The notes beneath the pieces were generated by a model that was not told the DNA's origin, did no database searches, and saw only the letters and a list, made by a program, of their open reading frames with translations. 64,000 nucleotides of DNA, taken from NCBI GenBank assembly GCA_028689675.1, contig JAQVCS010000005.1, forward strand, positions 1-64,000, written 5' to 3'. The translations under genes were made by a program, and so were the position numbers. Source of the DNA: Desulfovibrionaceae bacterium. GTDB lineage: Bacteria > Desulfobacterota > Desulfovibrionia > Desulfovibrionales > Desulfovibrionaceae. Shown piece after piece: positions 42,160-52,949 of this stretch (position 1 is the first letter of the stretch; every line of letters starts with the position of its first letter).

Positions 42160-44799
42160 TTAGAAGAGGCTTTGGATCATAATGTCGATAACGTAGTCTA
42201 TGCGCAGGTATTCGACCTGCGTTTCCTGATCCCTGAGAATGAGGAAATACTTGTTGTTACGGTCAAAGTCCATTTTCTTCAAGTGAAGAGTTACGTACTT
42301 CTTCTTGTCGTCCATAAGGCCTGAAGAGGAATCGAAGACCACGGATTCCTCGTTGCTGACAGCCTGGCTGCCATCGCTGAGGAATACATCAAGCGTTCTC
42401 GGCTGGTGACGGTCATCAACGATATCAGTCTGGAATAGCCTGAACACACAGGTGTTGCTGGTAATCCGATGGTCCGTATTCAGCAGCTGGACATTGACCT
42501 TCGTTACCTGATCCGTCTTGAGTGCCTTGCCGGTACGTTCCGTAACGTGAATGACCGGGACGATGACCTCCTGCGGCATGGCTCCGCCATGGGTGTACTG
42601 GGCTCCTCCCATGAAGTGGAAACGGCCGGTTCCCTTGGGGACGAGGAACTCCATACCTTCACCGTCATCCATGCCCAGGGAAACGGAAGTTTTTCCATGC
42701 CACGCTGAAGAAATCTCAGGAAGGTTGTGTCCGAAGATATACCGCTTCTTCGCATCGACGATGCCACTGATGGACGAGGTTGAGGCAGAAGCCTTGTCCA
42801 TGGCATCGACCTTGCTCTCCTGATACAGGAAGCCATGGTCGGAGGTAATGAAGATCTGGCTTCCGTTCAAGGAATCAATGATGAACCGTACGATCTGCTT
42901 GATGCGTGTGATGGCCTGGCTACAGGCTGCGAACGTCTGATCCTCAGTAGCGGCATGGTCACCACAGCTGTCTATGTCGTTATGGTAGATGTAGAGCAGC
43001 CGGACATCCTTCAGCTGTTCACGGGCTGCTTCCTTTTTCAAGGAGAGCAGTTCATCATCGGTGATGGCTCTACCATTGAAGTTCCCATAGTCGCGGAGGA
43101 TGGCATCTCTTTGTTCGATAGAAGCACAGGGCTTGCCATCTACCAAGGGGTCCGTGGTCCCGGGCTTGAAGGTAATGCGGGAATGAGGAAGCAGGGCTGC
43201 CATACCGGTTTTCGTGATGCAGGGAAGTCCTGCCATCATGCTGCTGATGGAAGCCTTGAACCTGTTCTCTCCGTTGAGGGACCTGCACAGTTCTTCGCCT
43301 ACTTCGTAGCGCAGGCCGTCGCTGATAATGACGAAAGCTCTGGCCTTGCCGCCATCCAGAACGGAATACGGGTGGACCGAGAAGAATTCCTTCTGGCGGG
43401 GAATTGCGGTTTTCCAGTGGGAAAGCAGACCTTCATTGCCCGGAAGGAAGGTTTCCCAGCATGAAGCAAGGTCTCGGCAGTAGGCATCCGTGATCCATCC
43501 TTCCACGGTTCTTCGGGCAATCTTCAGAACATCGAAGGTGGATTCAAGCCGGTCTTCAGCCAGGCAGAAATGGCGGTAGCACTGATCGAACCTGAACAGG
43601 TTCGAAGTATAGGCCTTTACCATTTCATCAGCGGAAGCGTAGTGGAATCCCCCCCGGTAGGCTTCACGCAGAGCCTTGATTTCCGCCATGGCATCCAGAC
43701 CGTCATAGACGTCATGGTAGGGAGCAGCGTTGTCCGCAGTTTTCCATTCATCCCAGAATAGGCCGCGGCGGTTCCTGATAAGCTCACGCATCACATCGGA
43801 GCGTTCCTCAGGCATACGATAGACGATATTGGTGATAACGGCACGTTCCACAGCTTCAAAGGTGCCGCATCTTCCCAGTTCTTCCGCTTTGGCTCCGTTT
43901 AGAGTCTTCTGTATGCCCAGCTCATCGGCAATGATGCCGGAGATGCGGACATAGTGCTTCAGCTGTTTGGAATTGTTCCTCCAGTCGCTGCAGAAGATGG
44001 AGGCATAGCGGGAATATCGTTCGCCGAGGACGAAGTTGCCCAGCGAAGCCGTGAACCGGGGATCCTCTTCATTGGCAAGGTCCGTAACCAGCAGGCATCG
44101 GAGCATTTCCTTCAGGTTTGGTTCAGGCACGCCGCCGGCCTGCTTCAATCCCTTGTAGCCAAATTCCTCTTCAGCCGTTTTCCAGAAGAAGGGGGCAAGG
44201 CCGTATTTCTCAATTTCCGTCCATTGCGTGGTGACTAGGTCCATTAGTCCTGCTTTTCCTTCCGGGAACTGCTCGATCAGTAGGGGAAGGAGGACGGAGG
44301 AGAAGTCCGCCTTGTCCGCTTTCACGATTACGGCAAGGATGGCAAGGTCGAGGCCATCCTCATCCACATTGGGGAAGATAAGCTTCTTTACCTTTGCGGT
44401 ACGTTCCTGCGAAGCAAAGAATTTGCTGCGGAGCTTCAGGTGTTCCCGCATGGCCGTATTTGCGATGCCGAGTTCCCCCAGAAGCATGGACGCCGTATCC
44501 GCATGGAACTCCCTGGAGTACAGCCGGACATCAAGCAGCCAGTCCTTCTCCATAGGCGGCTTTGCCTGTGTGGAGTACAGGAGGAAGAACCTGCCTTGAG
44601 AACCTTCCGCAAGCGCAAGCATGACCTTGAGTTCCATGTCGGCATATTCTTCACGGCGTATGAGCGTTACATCATGTCCGGCAAAGTCGATGCTGTCGAG
44701 GATTCCGGCAAATTCACCGCCCTCATCGTCCCAGAAGACGACGGGAGATTCGGGAGTAAACATCGGAAACAGGGCTTTTTCGATGGTGGAGATGTCCAT
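42160..44799 (-). CDS. pglZ: PglZ, alkaline-phosphatase-superfamily BREX protein
   Basis: An 879-aa protein. Metal-binding motifs of the phosphatase superfamily: FVIISDGLRYEVGEEL (about 485-500), IYHNDIDSCGDHAATE, FITSDHGFLYQ (about 648-658). Lies 18 bases upstream of brxL and starts 2 bases after pglX. It is the hallmark gene of all BREX types; the enzymatic role in exclusion is not settled. Confidence 0.94.
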   Translation of the reverse strand: MDISTIEKALFPMFTPESPVVFWDDEGGEFAGILDSIDFAGHDVTLIRREEYADMELKVMLALAEGSQGRFFLLYSTQAKPPMEKDWLLDVRLYSREFHADTASMLLGELGIANTAMREHLKLRSKFFASQERTAKVKKLIFPNVDEDGLDLAILAVIVKADKADFSSVLLPLLIEQFPEGKAGLMDLVTTQWTEIEKYGLAPFFWKTAEEEFGYKGLKQAGGVPEPNLKEMLRCLLVTDLANEEDPRFTASLGNFVLGERYSRYASIFCSDWRNNSKQLKHYVRISGIIADELGIQKTLNGAKAEELGRCGTFEAVERAVITNIVYRMPEERSDVMRELIRNRRGLFWDEWKTADNAAPYHDVYDGLDAMAEIKALREAYRGGFHYASADEMVKAYTSNLFRFDQCYRHFCLAEDRLESTFDVLKIARRTVEGWITDAYCRDLASCWETFLPGNEGLLSHWKTAIPRQKEFFSVHPYSVLDGGKARAFVIISDGLRYEVGEELCRSLNGENRFKASISSMMAGLPCITKTGMAALLPHSRITFKPGTTDPLVDGKPCASIEQRDAILRDYGNFNGRAITDDELLSLKKEAAREQLKDVRLLYIYHNDIDSCGDHAATEDQTFAACSQAITRIKQIVRFIIDSLNGSQIFITSDHGFLYQESKVDAMDKASASTSSISGIVDAKKRYIFGHNLPEISSAWHGKTSVSLGMDDGEGMEFLVPKGTGRFHFMGGAQYTHGGAMPQEVIVPVIHVTERTGKALKTDQVTKVNVQLLNTDHRITSNTCVFRLFQTDIVDDRHQPRTLDVFLSDGSQAVSNEESVVFDSSSGLMDDKKKYVTLHLKKMDFDRNNKYFLILRDQETQVEYLRIDYVIDIMIQSLF

Positions 44800-44801
44800 G
44801 C

Positions 44802-47800
44802 CTAGTCGTCCTTTCCGCCGGTGATGGCCTTCGCTTCCGCAAGCAGGTTGCCGAACTTGCCGTAGTTCACACGAACACCGTCATCGAGGTCGATGGTGAT
44901 GTTCTGTTCCTCGATGTGACGTAGGCGGCTGTCGAAGTCCTTCAGCTCTACCTGCTTCTTTTCCAGCGAGGTCTTCTCCTTGGCGAGTTCCCTTCGCTTG
45001 GCGGTTGAGGGTGCGGATTCCATCTCGGCATCCAGCAGCTTGATATTGCGTTCAAGGATTTCGTACATTGGGATGACGTACATACTCCGCATGCGGGCAA
45101 GGGTGTTCCTGTTGAAGCGGTGCAGGTACACAAGGCATTCGAAGGCCTTCTGTTTGCCGCTGGAGAACAGCCAGTAGATGGGGCGCTTCTTGTACGTCTT
45201 GAGGTGCCATTCCTTGAAGTATTTGGTGCTGAGCCAGCGGCGGATGGTGTCTTCCGGCAGTTCGTTTGCCTTTGGATTAAGCTGCTCGGCTGCGAACCTC
45301 AGATTCTCTTCCAGCGTTTCCTCGCCCCATATTGCTTTGCAGAACTCGGTGAAGCGGTGGGCGACATCGTCCTCAAACCAGTAATGGTCAAGGATCGGGA
45401 GGATGCCGTCGTCATCGGCAGGGAAGGTTGTGTACTTCGTCGCATCGAAGCCTTCGCCGCCTGCCGCAGCGTAGGCAAGGCCGGGAGCATCAAGGGAATA
45501 CCGGCCCATCATGCAGCCTATGGCGTACTGGATGAGTTCCTTTACGGTATCGGCACGCAGGCGGTCTTCCAGTTCCTTCGTTTTGGCGGCAAGGGCATCT
45601 TCTCCCTGTGATCGATATGCTTCCTCGTCTTCCCCGTAGCGGTACCACGGGTTGCAGGTGAGGGTTATTTCTTTGAGCGGCACATCGGAGGAGATTTCGT
45701 CCTGCAGGTCATAGGCCTTAATCAGTATGCAATTGTTCTCCACCTCTAACCCTTGCATCTCGTCCGTCATGTTTTGCCATGATTTACGCACTGAGGCGTA
45801 GGTTTCAGACAGAGTTGCTCTAAGGTTCTCAGGCAGAAGTATAGGTAGGACATGGAAGTCCCACGATATTTCATAGGAATTCCAGTCTACATTTGATATA
45901 TTAACTAATTTATTTATTAATGAAATATAATTATTATCAAGATTCTCAATATTGATAATAGGTAATTTACATAGTTGTTCTGCTTCATAATTCAGAGTTG
46001 GAGATAATATTGGAATTATATATTTTATAATACATGAATTTAATAATCCATTTACTAAATTAGTAGTATTTATATTTTCAAAAAATATTGCTGATCCGGC
46101 AACATCAAAAATAAAACCATATGGAAAATATCTAATGGAAAATAATGATGATGAAATTTTCGACCAGCTTAAACAGCTTTTAAAATAATAATCTTGATTT
46201 TTTAATCTTCCTCCAGGTGAATTTTTATTAATAATATTATGAAAATATTTAATTTCTTCACCGTCATTTTTATAATTTATTATAAAATCTTGATTGCCAT
46301 ACCATTTTCTATATTGTCCACCTTTATTGTAAGGAAACCATTTCTTGTTCGATATCTTAGCCTCATTTATACTTTTATACAAAAATCCTATTTCTTTATT
46401 TGATACCTCAAACCAAAGCCGTAAAAACCTATTATTATCAGATGTGGTTGCTCCTTGTTTTGGCTTACTTAAAGTGTCAAGCCTTCTATACTTTTCAAAT
46501 ATCCGCCTTACCTTCTCACTCACCCAATACGCCACAGGGCTTCCGGGAATCTTGGCGAAGTCGCCTGCGGCAGCGGTGTAGAACCAGCCGTTTTCAGCGG
46601 CTTTGGAATTACGTTCATTATGCGGTGGAAATACTCTGGGCTTTGAATCTTGGATGTCATCGTTTTCAGCGTAGCAGAACTTCCCTTTAAGTGCTGAGGA
46701 TATCCCTTTTTGGAAGACTGTGGCTGCCGTTCCGAAGGCAATTCCCATGACCCCGTTCCCCATGTGAAGCATATTTTCGATAGATGCTTCAGCAAGTAGC
46801 TTTGTTCGAAGGGATTCAAAGGAAGAAAGGAACATCCAGCTCTGCATGGTTACCATGGTCATTCTGGAATAGCGATCAATAAAGGAAAGACCTCTGTCGA
46901 GAAACATCGCAAACAGATCACCCTTTCCGTCGGGGTATTCCTTCTGGGCGAACTCCTTCAGTTTCGGATTCAGCCCCTTGCCGCCCATATAGGGAGGATT
47001 GGCCACAACACAGTCGTAGGTTCCGGCAAGGAGCTCCGCCTGACGGATGAATGGCATAAGGCGTTCCGCTTCCGCCTGCGACTCGGTATCCGCCTCCAGC
47101 GCCTTTTCCGCAGCCTTTCGGATACGGGGCAGAGCAGACTTCACCTTCTTGGAAATGCGTATCAGGGAACCGAAGGTGTCGGCATCGGTAAAGGCATTCA
47201 GCAGAAGGACGAGTTCTTCCTTCGAGATGGCATCCGCCGTGGGAATGAATCCCTGCACGGGAGCGGTCTGTACAAGGCTTCCCTGCACAGGCCTGTTGTC
47301 GGTTACCGCCTGCGGAGTTCCATGGCGAAGCACACGGAGCAGAGTGTTGATGCGGGTATTGCCGTTCGCGTACAGGTCACCCCAGTAGTCCGACTTCTTC
47401 AGGGCCATGATGTTCATGGCCGGGGTGCGTTCCAGAATACGCCTGTCATCCTTGCGGGCACGCATGAGCAGAGCGAACTGTGAAAGCTGGGCGGCACGGG
47501 GATCAATGTCCAAACCGAAGAGGTTCTTTTCAAGGATCAGACGGGGAATGTCACGGCGGGAATAGCCGCGTTCCTCGTAGATCAGCTTGAAGATGTTATA
47601 TGCCTCAACAAGAATATGTCCTGAACCGCATGCGGGATCGAGGAAGGTGATGGACTCTGGATCAAGAGATTTCGGTGTCGATTCTTCAAGCTGTGCGTTA
47701 ACTTCAGGAGACTGTTCCGCAGGCTCGATGTAGTAGGGCATGGATGCCTTGATGTCGGAAGACGGATAGGTTGCCGCCCACTGCCTGCCGAGCGTGTTCT

Positions 47801-48557
47801 GCACCATGTACTGCACGATCCAGTTCGGCGTGAAGAGCTGGGTGGCTGCGGGGATGTCCTCCGACTTCACGACCTTGCCGATGACTTGGTCCTTCTTCTC
47901 GGAGATGTAATACTGATAGATCCAGCCGATGATTTCGACCTCTTCCCAGTCCTCTTCGGGGATGGCATCCACAAGTTTACGGATGAGGCCGTCGCTGGAA
48001 AGAAGATGACTGGGCAGAAGAAGCTCGGAAGCATCGCTGACCTTTTCAAAGAGCAGGGGCATGGCATCGGCAAGCCCGTTGCACTGGGCTATGAGAAGCA
48101 GGCGATAGAGTTCCTCTTCCTTGCCGCCGTCAAGGCGAAGCTCTCTCGCACGGGAAAGGTCGGCATGGGGCAGCATGTCCGAATCCAAATCGGTCAGATG
48201 CTCAAGGATTCCCGGAAGTCCGGTTGCCGATTCGCTGCCGAGAATCCTGCACCCGCAGGAGAGCCAGCCGTGGAGTTCCATATACCGCAGTGCCACGAAC
48301 CTGTTGAACCAGGTGTAGGCGGCTTCTTCCATAACCTGCAGGAATCCATGGCGGCGAATCTGCTCGGCAAGTGCGTTGCGGGCTTCGGCCTGTGCGGCGG
48401 TGAGGCTTATGCCGTTGATGACGACGAAGTCCCCGGTGATATCCACATGGTCACACAAGGTCTCGGAAAGGGCGAATGCCGCAGCCCGTTCGGATACGGC
48501 GTTGATGAAATCCCGGCGGGCGGAAGGAGCGTAATTGGCTATGGCGGTACGGTTCAT
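44802..48557 (-). CDS. pglX: PglX, BREX adenine DNA methyltransferase
   Basis: A 1251-aa protein. Motif I FLDPACGSGHILVEAY (about 303-318) and motif IV NPPYMGG (about 517-523) define an N6-adenine methylase that marks host DNA at an asymmetric site and sets BREX specificity. About residues 685-890 (45880-46500) hold the target-recognition domain and are strikingly AT-rich compared with the rest, implying exchange from another source. The frame is intact, with no phase-variation tract. Confidence 0.94.
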   Translation of the reverse strand: MNRTAIANYAPSARRDFINAVSERAAAFALSETLCDHVDITGDFVVINGISLTAAQAEARNALAEQIRRHGFLQVMEEAAYTWFNRFVALRYMELHGWLSCGCRILGSESATGLPGILEHLTDLDSDMLPHADLSRARELRLDGGKEEELYRLLLIAQCNGLADAMPLLFEKVSDASELLLPSHLLSSDGLIRKLVDAIPEEDWEEVEIIGWIYQYYISEKKDQVIGKVVKSEDIPAATQLFTPNWIVQYMVQNTLGRQWAATYPSSDIKASMPYYIEPAEQSPEVNAQLEESTPKSLDPESITFLDPACGSGHILVEAYNIFKLIYEERGYSRRDIPRLILEKNLFGLDIDPRAAQLSQFALLMRARKDDRRILERTPAMNIMALKKSDYWGDLYANGNTRINTLLRVLRHGTPQAVTDNRPVQGSLVQTAPVQGFIPTADAISKEELVLLLNAFTDADTFGSLIRISKKVKSALPRIRKAAEKALEADTESQAEAERLMPFIRQAELLAGTYDCVVANPPYMGGKGLNPKLKEFAQKEYPDGKGDLFAMFLDRGLSFIDRYSRMTMVTMQSWMFLSSFESLRTKLLAEASIENMLHMGNGVMGIAFGTAATVFQKGISSALKGKFCYAENDDIQDSKPRVFPPHNERNSKAAENGWFYTAAAGDFAKIPGSPVAYWVSEKVRRIFEKYRRLDTLSKPKQGATTSDNNRFLRLWFEVSNKEIGFLYKSINEAKISNKKWFPYNKGGQYRKWYGNQDFIINYKNDGEEIKYFHNIINKNSPGGRLKNQDYYFKSCLSWSKISSSLFSIRYFPYGFIFDVAGSAIFFENINTTNLVNGLLNSCIIKYIIPILSPTLNYEAEQLCKLPIINIENLDNNYISLINKLVNISNVDWNSYEISWDFHVLPILLPENLRATLSETYASVRKSWQNMTDEMQGLEVENNCILIKAYDLQDEISSDVPLKEITLTCNPWYRYGEDEEAYRSQGEDALAAKTKELEDRLRADTVKELIQYAIGCMMGRYSLDAPGLAYAAAGGEGFDATKYTTFPADDDGILPILDHYWFEDDVAHRFTEFCKAIWGEETLEENLRFAAEQLNPKANELPEDTIRRWLSTKYFKEWHLKTYKKRPIYWLFSSGKQKAFECLVYLHRFNRNTLARMRSMYVIPMYEILERNIKLLDAEMESAPSTAKRRELAKEKTSLEKKQVELKDFDSRLRHIEEQNITIDLDDGVRVNYGKFGNLLAEAKAITGGKDD

Positions 48558-48593
48558 GGCGTATTCTCGATATATTGGAAAGGCTGAAGATGA

Positions 48594-51500
48594 TTATTTG
48601 TCGACGACGTAGATGGTTTCGTTATCTGACAGCTTGGCCAGCAGACTCTGTCTCAGGCCATTGATATAGTCTTCCACATCCTCGGGGGTGTTCATCGGTT
48701 TGCCGTCCGTCAGATCGGAGATATGGTAATAGCGGTTCTTACGCATACGGCGTTTCTGTGCGTCCTCTAAGCGTTTCTTTTCTTCCTCTTCCCTGCGGCG
48801 TTTTTCCTGCTCGAGTTCTATCTTACGACGCTCTTCAGCAGAAGCCATTTGCTTACGGCGTTCTTCTTCCTCACGCTTTTTACGTTCGGCTTCTTCACGG
48901 CGTTTCCGGTCTTCCTCGATGCTGGCCTGAATGCTGCTGATTTCGCGGTCCAGACGATCGGCAGTTTCCACACGGATATCTTCAATACCCTGGGATAGAA
49001 GAGCTATGTCAGCTACGGTAGGGGCGTTTTCGATGCGTTTGCGGAACTGCTGGAGGGGAGAGAGTATCTTATTGCTTCCGTCAGCATTGATACCATTGTA
49101 CTCGATGCTTCCCCTGAATTGCCCGATGAGGTCATCAATCTTGCTGAGCTGGACAGCCATGCTCTCGTTCAGCTGTGCCGCTCGTATGTCTTCGATGGTT
49201 TTCACAAGACCGTCGATCTTTGACAGCTGGTTCCACGGATTGGCGTTGCTGCGGATATTTTCCAGCTCTTCAACGGCAGTCATGGCTTCGGGAGACTTTT
49301 CAAGGCTCGTCCTGTTGCGTTCCACCATGGCGAAGGCGGACAGCATGCGGTCCCAGACGGGGAGCTGCTTCTTGTAGAAGCCTGCCACATCCTCATAGTC
49401 ATCACGCATGTCGAGAAGGTCGTTCTCTGCCTTTGCCGTTTCCGCTGCAAACAGGGCATCGTCACTGAGCGCGGCAAGGCGCTGGAGCAGCGTTAATGAA
49501 TTCGTGATGATCTTCTGACCGGGATAGTGGGCGTCATTCTCCTGCCATCCTTTGAAGTCTGCCATCCAGCTCCGGGCAAGGAAGTCACGCATGGCATTTA
49601 CGACTTCATCTGCGGAATCCCCGGAAACGAGCTTGCCTGAAAGTTTCTTGTACAGGCTCTTCAGCTTTTTGACGTGCTGCTCATTAGGCTTGCGGCGAAG
49701 CCGGATGCCGACTTCCTTCCATCGCTGGATCTTCAGCATGGCTTCGGTAATCTCCTGAGGAGAGGGAGCTTCGGTAGAACCTATGGAGATGGTGACGTTT
49801 CCAGCCATGTAGAGACGGGCTGCAAGAAGGGCGACTTCCCATTCAGGCCAGCCGTAAGGCTTGCCGGAGTACCGTGCGCTGATCTCCTGAAGCGGGACTA
49901 TCCTGTCATTGCTGAGGGCGAGAAGCTCCGAAACTTCCCTTACGGCGTCGGCATTAACTTCGTTAAGGCTGACAAGGAGATGCTGCTTTCCGATTTCGTT
50001 GGAAAGCAGAACGGACCTGATCTCCGACTGGCACTTCGTATCGCTGTCCTGCAGGGAAGTCAGCAGCTTGAATTTGCGGAAGGTGTTGCGGACATGGTAT
50101 TCGAGTGCGGCATCCGTAATGGCACGGGCTGTGCTGCGTTCTCCGCCGGTCAGCTGAAGCTCCCTTCCTTTGCAGTAGACTTCGGCATTCAGGAAAAGGT
50201 CTGTCAGAATACGGCGGATCGTCTTCTCGCGTTCCTGGTTCTCCTGGCCTCGCTCCGCAAGAATACGCTTCTGGGTAGGATTCTCGGAACGCCCCTTGGG
50301 ACCGCTGAGGTATTTCTTCGTTTTAATGTATGTTGTGAGTTCTCGTTCCAGCGTATTGTCGGCAGCGAGGAAGAAGACCACGCTGTCCGTATGGTCGGAA
50401 CTGTACATCACCCTGCTTGTAGGATCGGTTGATTCATATGCGTATTGGGTGATCACCGCGAGGGCCATGTCCTGTGCAATATGCCCGGAATCTTGTCTAT
50501 CAAGGATGCGGGCATAATCATAGCTGCGGTGGTAATCCTTCATGGCGAACTTCGAAGGGAAGTTCATGATGTCGCTGAACAGGACCTCGGAAATCTTACG
50601 GGCCTGTTCCGTATAGGGAGCATCCTCGTTCTTGATTTCGCGGGAGATGTCCCGTTCCTCATTGGTGAGGAAGTAGTACAGGTCTCCGTTGCGGTTGATG
50701 AGCGTTTCATGCTCAAGGCGCTGGAGAGAGGCTTCCACCTTCTCCTTGATGGCAAGAGTGTCCGCATCGGCTTCATCGATGAACAGGGTGGTGATGTTGT
50801 CGATGTTCGGCTTGATGAGCTCAACGTAGCGGATGAGGAACATTGTCTTCAGCACGAGGCTGTCGAAGGGCTGTAGTCCGGGATTATCCAATGCACGGTC
50901 AATGGTGGCCTTTACGCTGGTCTCAAGGAAGCTCTCGATGGGAGTGTAGAAGGCATGCAGAGGAATGAATGTACCGCTGGGCTGAAAGGCAATGCTCCTC
51001 ATAGCATGCTGGAAGGCATCGAGCATGGAGCGTTCACCACGGGCAAGATGTGCACCTGTGGCACCGGCCTTACGGATGGACTCGAAGATCTTCTGCACCA
51101 GCTGGAACTGATAGGGGATGAACGGATAGTTCGTGATGAAGTCGCTCTCGCTGGAGAAGTTCTTCAGCGTGGCACTGTCGTTGGTAAAGGTGAGTCGGGA
51201 GTTGATGACATCGCCCTGTCTGCGCCAAAGCTCGGCCAGCTCGGACTTCGCCGCATCGTTCTTGCGGAGCAGACGGTACTGGATGACTTCGTCGGTATTC
51301 GAGCTGGAGAGGGAGAGCCTTGTAATGAAACGGCCCTGGATCTTGGAGAAGTCGTTAGACCTGGAGGCACGGAACTCGCCTAGGATGGCTTCGATGTCTT
51401 CCTGAGAGGTTACGATGACCCATGCGTGTCCCTTGCAGGCCGTGCCGAGATTTTCCGTGATGGTCTGAAGTTGGAGCATACGCTTGGTATCCGTGCCGAT

Positions 51501-52325
51501 GAACTGCCCGACTTCGTCGACGAGAAAGACTACGCGACGGTTTCCGCCCTTGCGGTCTATATAGCGGCGGACTTCCTCGGCAAATACGTCGATGGACATG
51601 GCAAGGGAAGACTTTCTGCTTTCAAACCACTCCGTTGCGGATGCCTCGTCGGTTCCCAGTGCGGAAGAAAGGGCCTTGATGACATCCTTCCTGCGGAAGT
51701 TCCAGTTAGGCCTGTCTTCGGTCCATTCCTTTTTCCTTAGCTGACGGTAGGTCTGCTTAAAGGCTTCATAGGAGCCTTCTTCATCAAGGTGCTGCTCCAT
51801 GGCGGCAACATAGCGGCTCTGGCCGTAATAGCCGCGCATCTCGTCGAATACACGCCAGAAGACACCGAGAATGGCGTTCTCACTGTCATTGGAATTCGCA
51901 CGGCTGTCGATGTTAAAGAGGATGACATCGGTATCGCTTTCGCCGGAAGCCTTGATGTCGGCAAACAGCTTGGGATCGCTGAGTTTTTCCTTGAAAAAGT
52001 CCGAAGCTCTGCGGTTAGCTTTCGACTCGGGATCAACAGTCTGGAAATTACCGAGGAGGTAGGAGAGAATCTTCAGAAAGTGGGACTTGCCGGAACCGAA
52101 GAAGCCGGAGATCCATACGCCCATGCTGCCTTCGGCGGGACCGTCATTTCTGCGGAGAGCTTCTACGTAGTTGCTGAAGAATCTGTTGAAGTGCCGGGTC
52201 AGTTCACGGGTGACGACGTATTCGTCCAGTTCCTGCCATAGTGCCTCGGGGGAATGGTCTTCTGCCTTGATGACGCCGTTGATGTACCTAAAGGGATCTT
52301 TTTCAAAGAGTTCACTGATGGTCAT
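48594..52325 (-). CDS. brxC: BrxC, large P-loop ATPase of BREX
   Basis: A 1243-aa protein. Walker A ISGFFGSGKSHF (about 72-83) and Walker B RVVFLVDEVGQF (about 264-275). A very charged coiled coil (Arg/Glu/Lys, about 1130-1195) precedes the C-terminal domain. Size and order match BrxC/PglY of type 1 BREX, a DUF499-type ATPase. Confidence 0.94.
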   Translation of the reverse strand: MTISELFEKDPFRYINGVIKAEDHSPEALWQELDEYVVTRELTRHFNRFFSNYVEALRRNDGPAEGSMGVWISGFFGSGKSHFLKILSYLLGNFQTVDPESKANRRASDFFKEKLSDPKLFADIKASGESDTDVILFNIDSRANSNDSENAILGVFWRVFDEMRGYYGQSRYVAAMEQHLDEEGSYEAFKQTYRQLRKKEWTEDRPNWNFRRKDVIKALSSALGTDEASATEWFESRKSSLAMSIDVFAEEVRRYIDRKGGNRRVVFLVDEVGQFIGTDTKRMLQLQTITENLGTACKGHAWVIVTSQEDIEAILGEFRASRSNDFSKIQGRFITRLSLSSSNTDEVIQYRLLRKNDAAKSELAELWRRQGDVINSRLTFTNDSATLKNFSSESDFITNYPFIPYQFQLVQKIFESIRKAGATGAHLARGERSMLDAFQHAMRSIAFQPSGTFIPLHAFYTPIESFLETSVKATIDRALDNPGLQPFDSLVLKTMFLIRYVELIKPNIDNITTLFIDEADADTLAIKEKVEASLQRLEHETLINRNGDLYYFLTNEERDISREIKNEDAPYTEQARKISEVLFSDIMNFPSKFAMKDYHRSYDYARILDRQDSGHIAQDMALAVITQYAYESTDPTSRVMYSSDHTDSVVFFLAADNTLERELTTYIKTKKYLSGPKGRSENPTQKRILAERGQENQEREKTIRRILTDLFLNAEVYCKGRELQLTGGERSTARAITDAALEYHVRNTFRKFKLLTSLQDSDTKCQSEIRSVLLSNEIGKQHLLVSLNEVNADAVREVSELLALSNDRIVPLQEISARYSGKPYGWPEWEVALLAARLYMAGNVTISIGSTEAPSPQEITEAMLKIQRWKEVGIRLRRKPNEQHVKKLKSLYKKLSGKLVSGDSADEVVNAMRDFLARSWMADFKGWQENDAHYPGQKIITNSLTLLQRLAALSDDALFAAETAKAENDLLDMRDDYEDVAGFYKKQLPVWDRMLSAFAMVERNRTSLEKSPEAMTAVEELENIRSNANPWNQLSKIDGLVKTIEDIRAAQLNESMAVQLSKIDDLIGQFRGSIEYNGINADGSNKILSPLQQFRKRIENAPTVADIALLSQGIEDIRVETADRLDREISSIQASIEEDRKRREEAERKKREEEERRKQMASAEERRKIELEQEKRRREEEEKKRLEDAQKRRMRKNRYYHISDLTDGKPMNTPEDVEDYINGLRQSLLAKLSDNETIYVVDK

Positions 52326-52379
52326 ATAGGCTCCGCTTGGAAATTCGTTATGCAGGGGAATGGACGCTCTTGCGTTATC

Positions 52380-52949
52380 TTAGGAAACGAGTTGGAAGGC
52401 CCGGTAGTAATTGTCTGCGTGGAGCTTCCCGAAGAGGGAAAGCCCCTGCATGTCGTATATGCCGGGATAGAACATGACGAGAGGCACTTTGCCCATGATG
52501 GGCTGGAGATTGTTCAGCAGCGTATGCGAACGCATGAGAGGCCATGACGATCCTATGCTGTGAAGAATGACAAGGTCGTATTCTTCAGGACGGACATGTT
52601 CTCTGAAAAATGCGGCCAGCCTTACAGGATCAAGAGTATCGGAAAGGGCGGATGCGACAGCATCGTTGCCTTCTTCCTTCTGCATGGCGATGACGTCTTC
52701 ATAGATCTCTTCGCTCTTCATGTATTCCAGAATAAGGGCAAAGACGTCCTGAAGCATAAATTTTAGATCCGGTGCCTTGTGGCGAAGTATGCCGGGAAGG
52801 TCCTTCAGCCATTGGCGCATGACGAGTTCCTGTTCCGGCGGATAGTCGAAAATATAGAAGCCTATCTCGTTTCCTAGGCCTGCGTTGGAAAGCAGCTCCG
52901 GAGATACGAGCCGTTCATGCACCATGTTGAGGCGTTCGATGAAGTTCAT
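52380..52949 (-). CDS. brxB: BrxB (DUF1788)
   Basis: A 189-aa protein starting MNFIERLNMVHERLVSP. The ends VILHSIGSSWPLMRSHTLLN and PLVMFYPGIYDMQGLSLFG are typical of DUF1788. It overlaps the end of brxA by 4 bases. Essential but biochemically undefined. Confidence 0.92.
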   Translation of the reverse strand: MNFIERLNMVHERLVSPELLSNAGLGNEIGFYIFDYPPEQELVMRQWLKDLPGILRHKAPDLKFMLQDVFALILEYMKSEEIYEDVIAMQKEEGNDAVASALSDTLDPVRLAAFFREHVRPEEYDLVILHSIGSSWPLMRSHTLLNNLQPIMGKVPLVMFYPGIYDMQGLSLFGKLHADNYYRAFQLVS

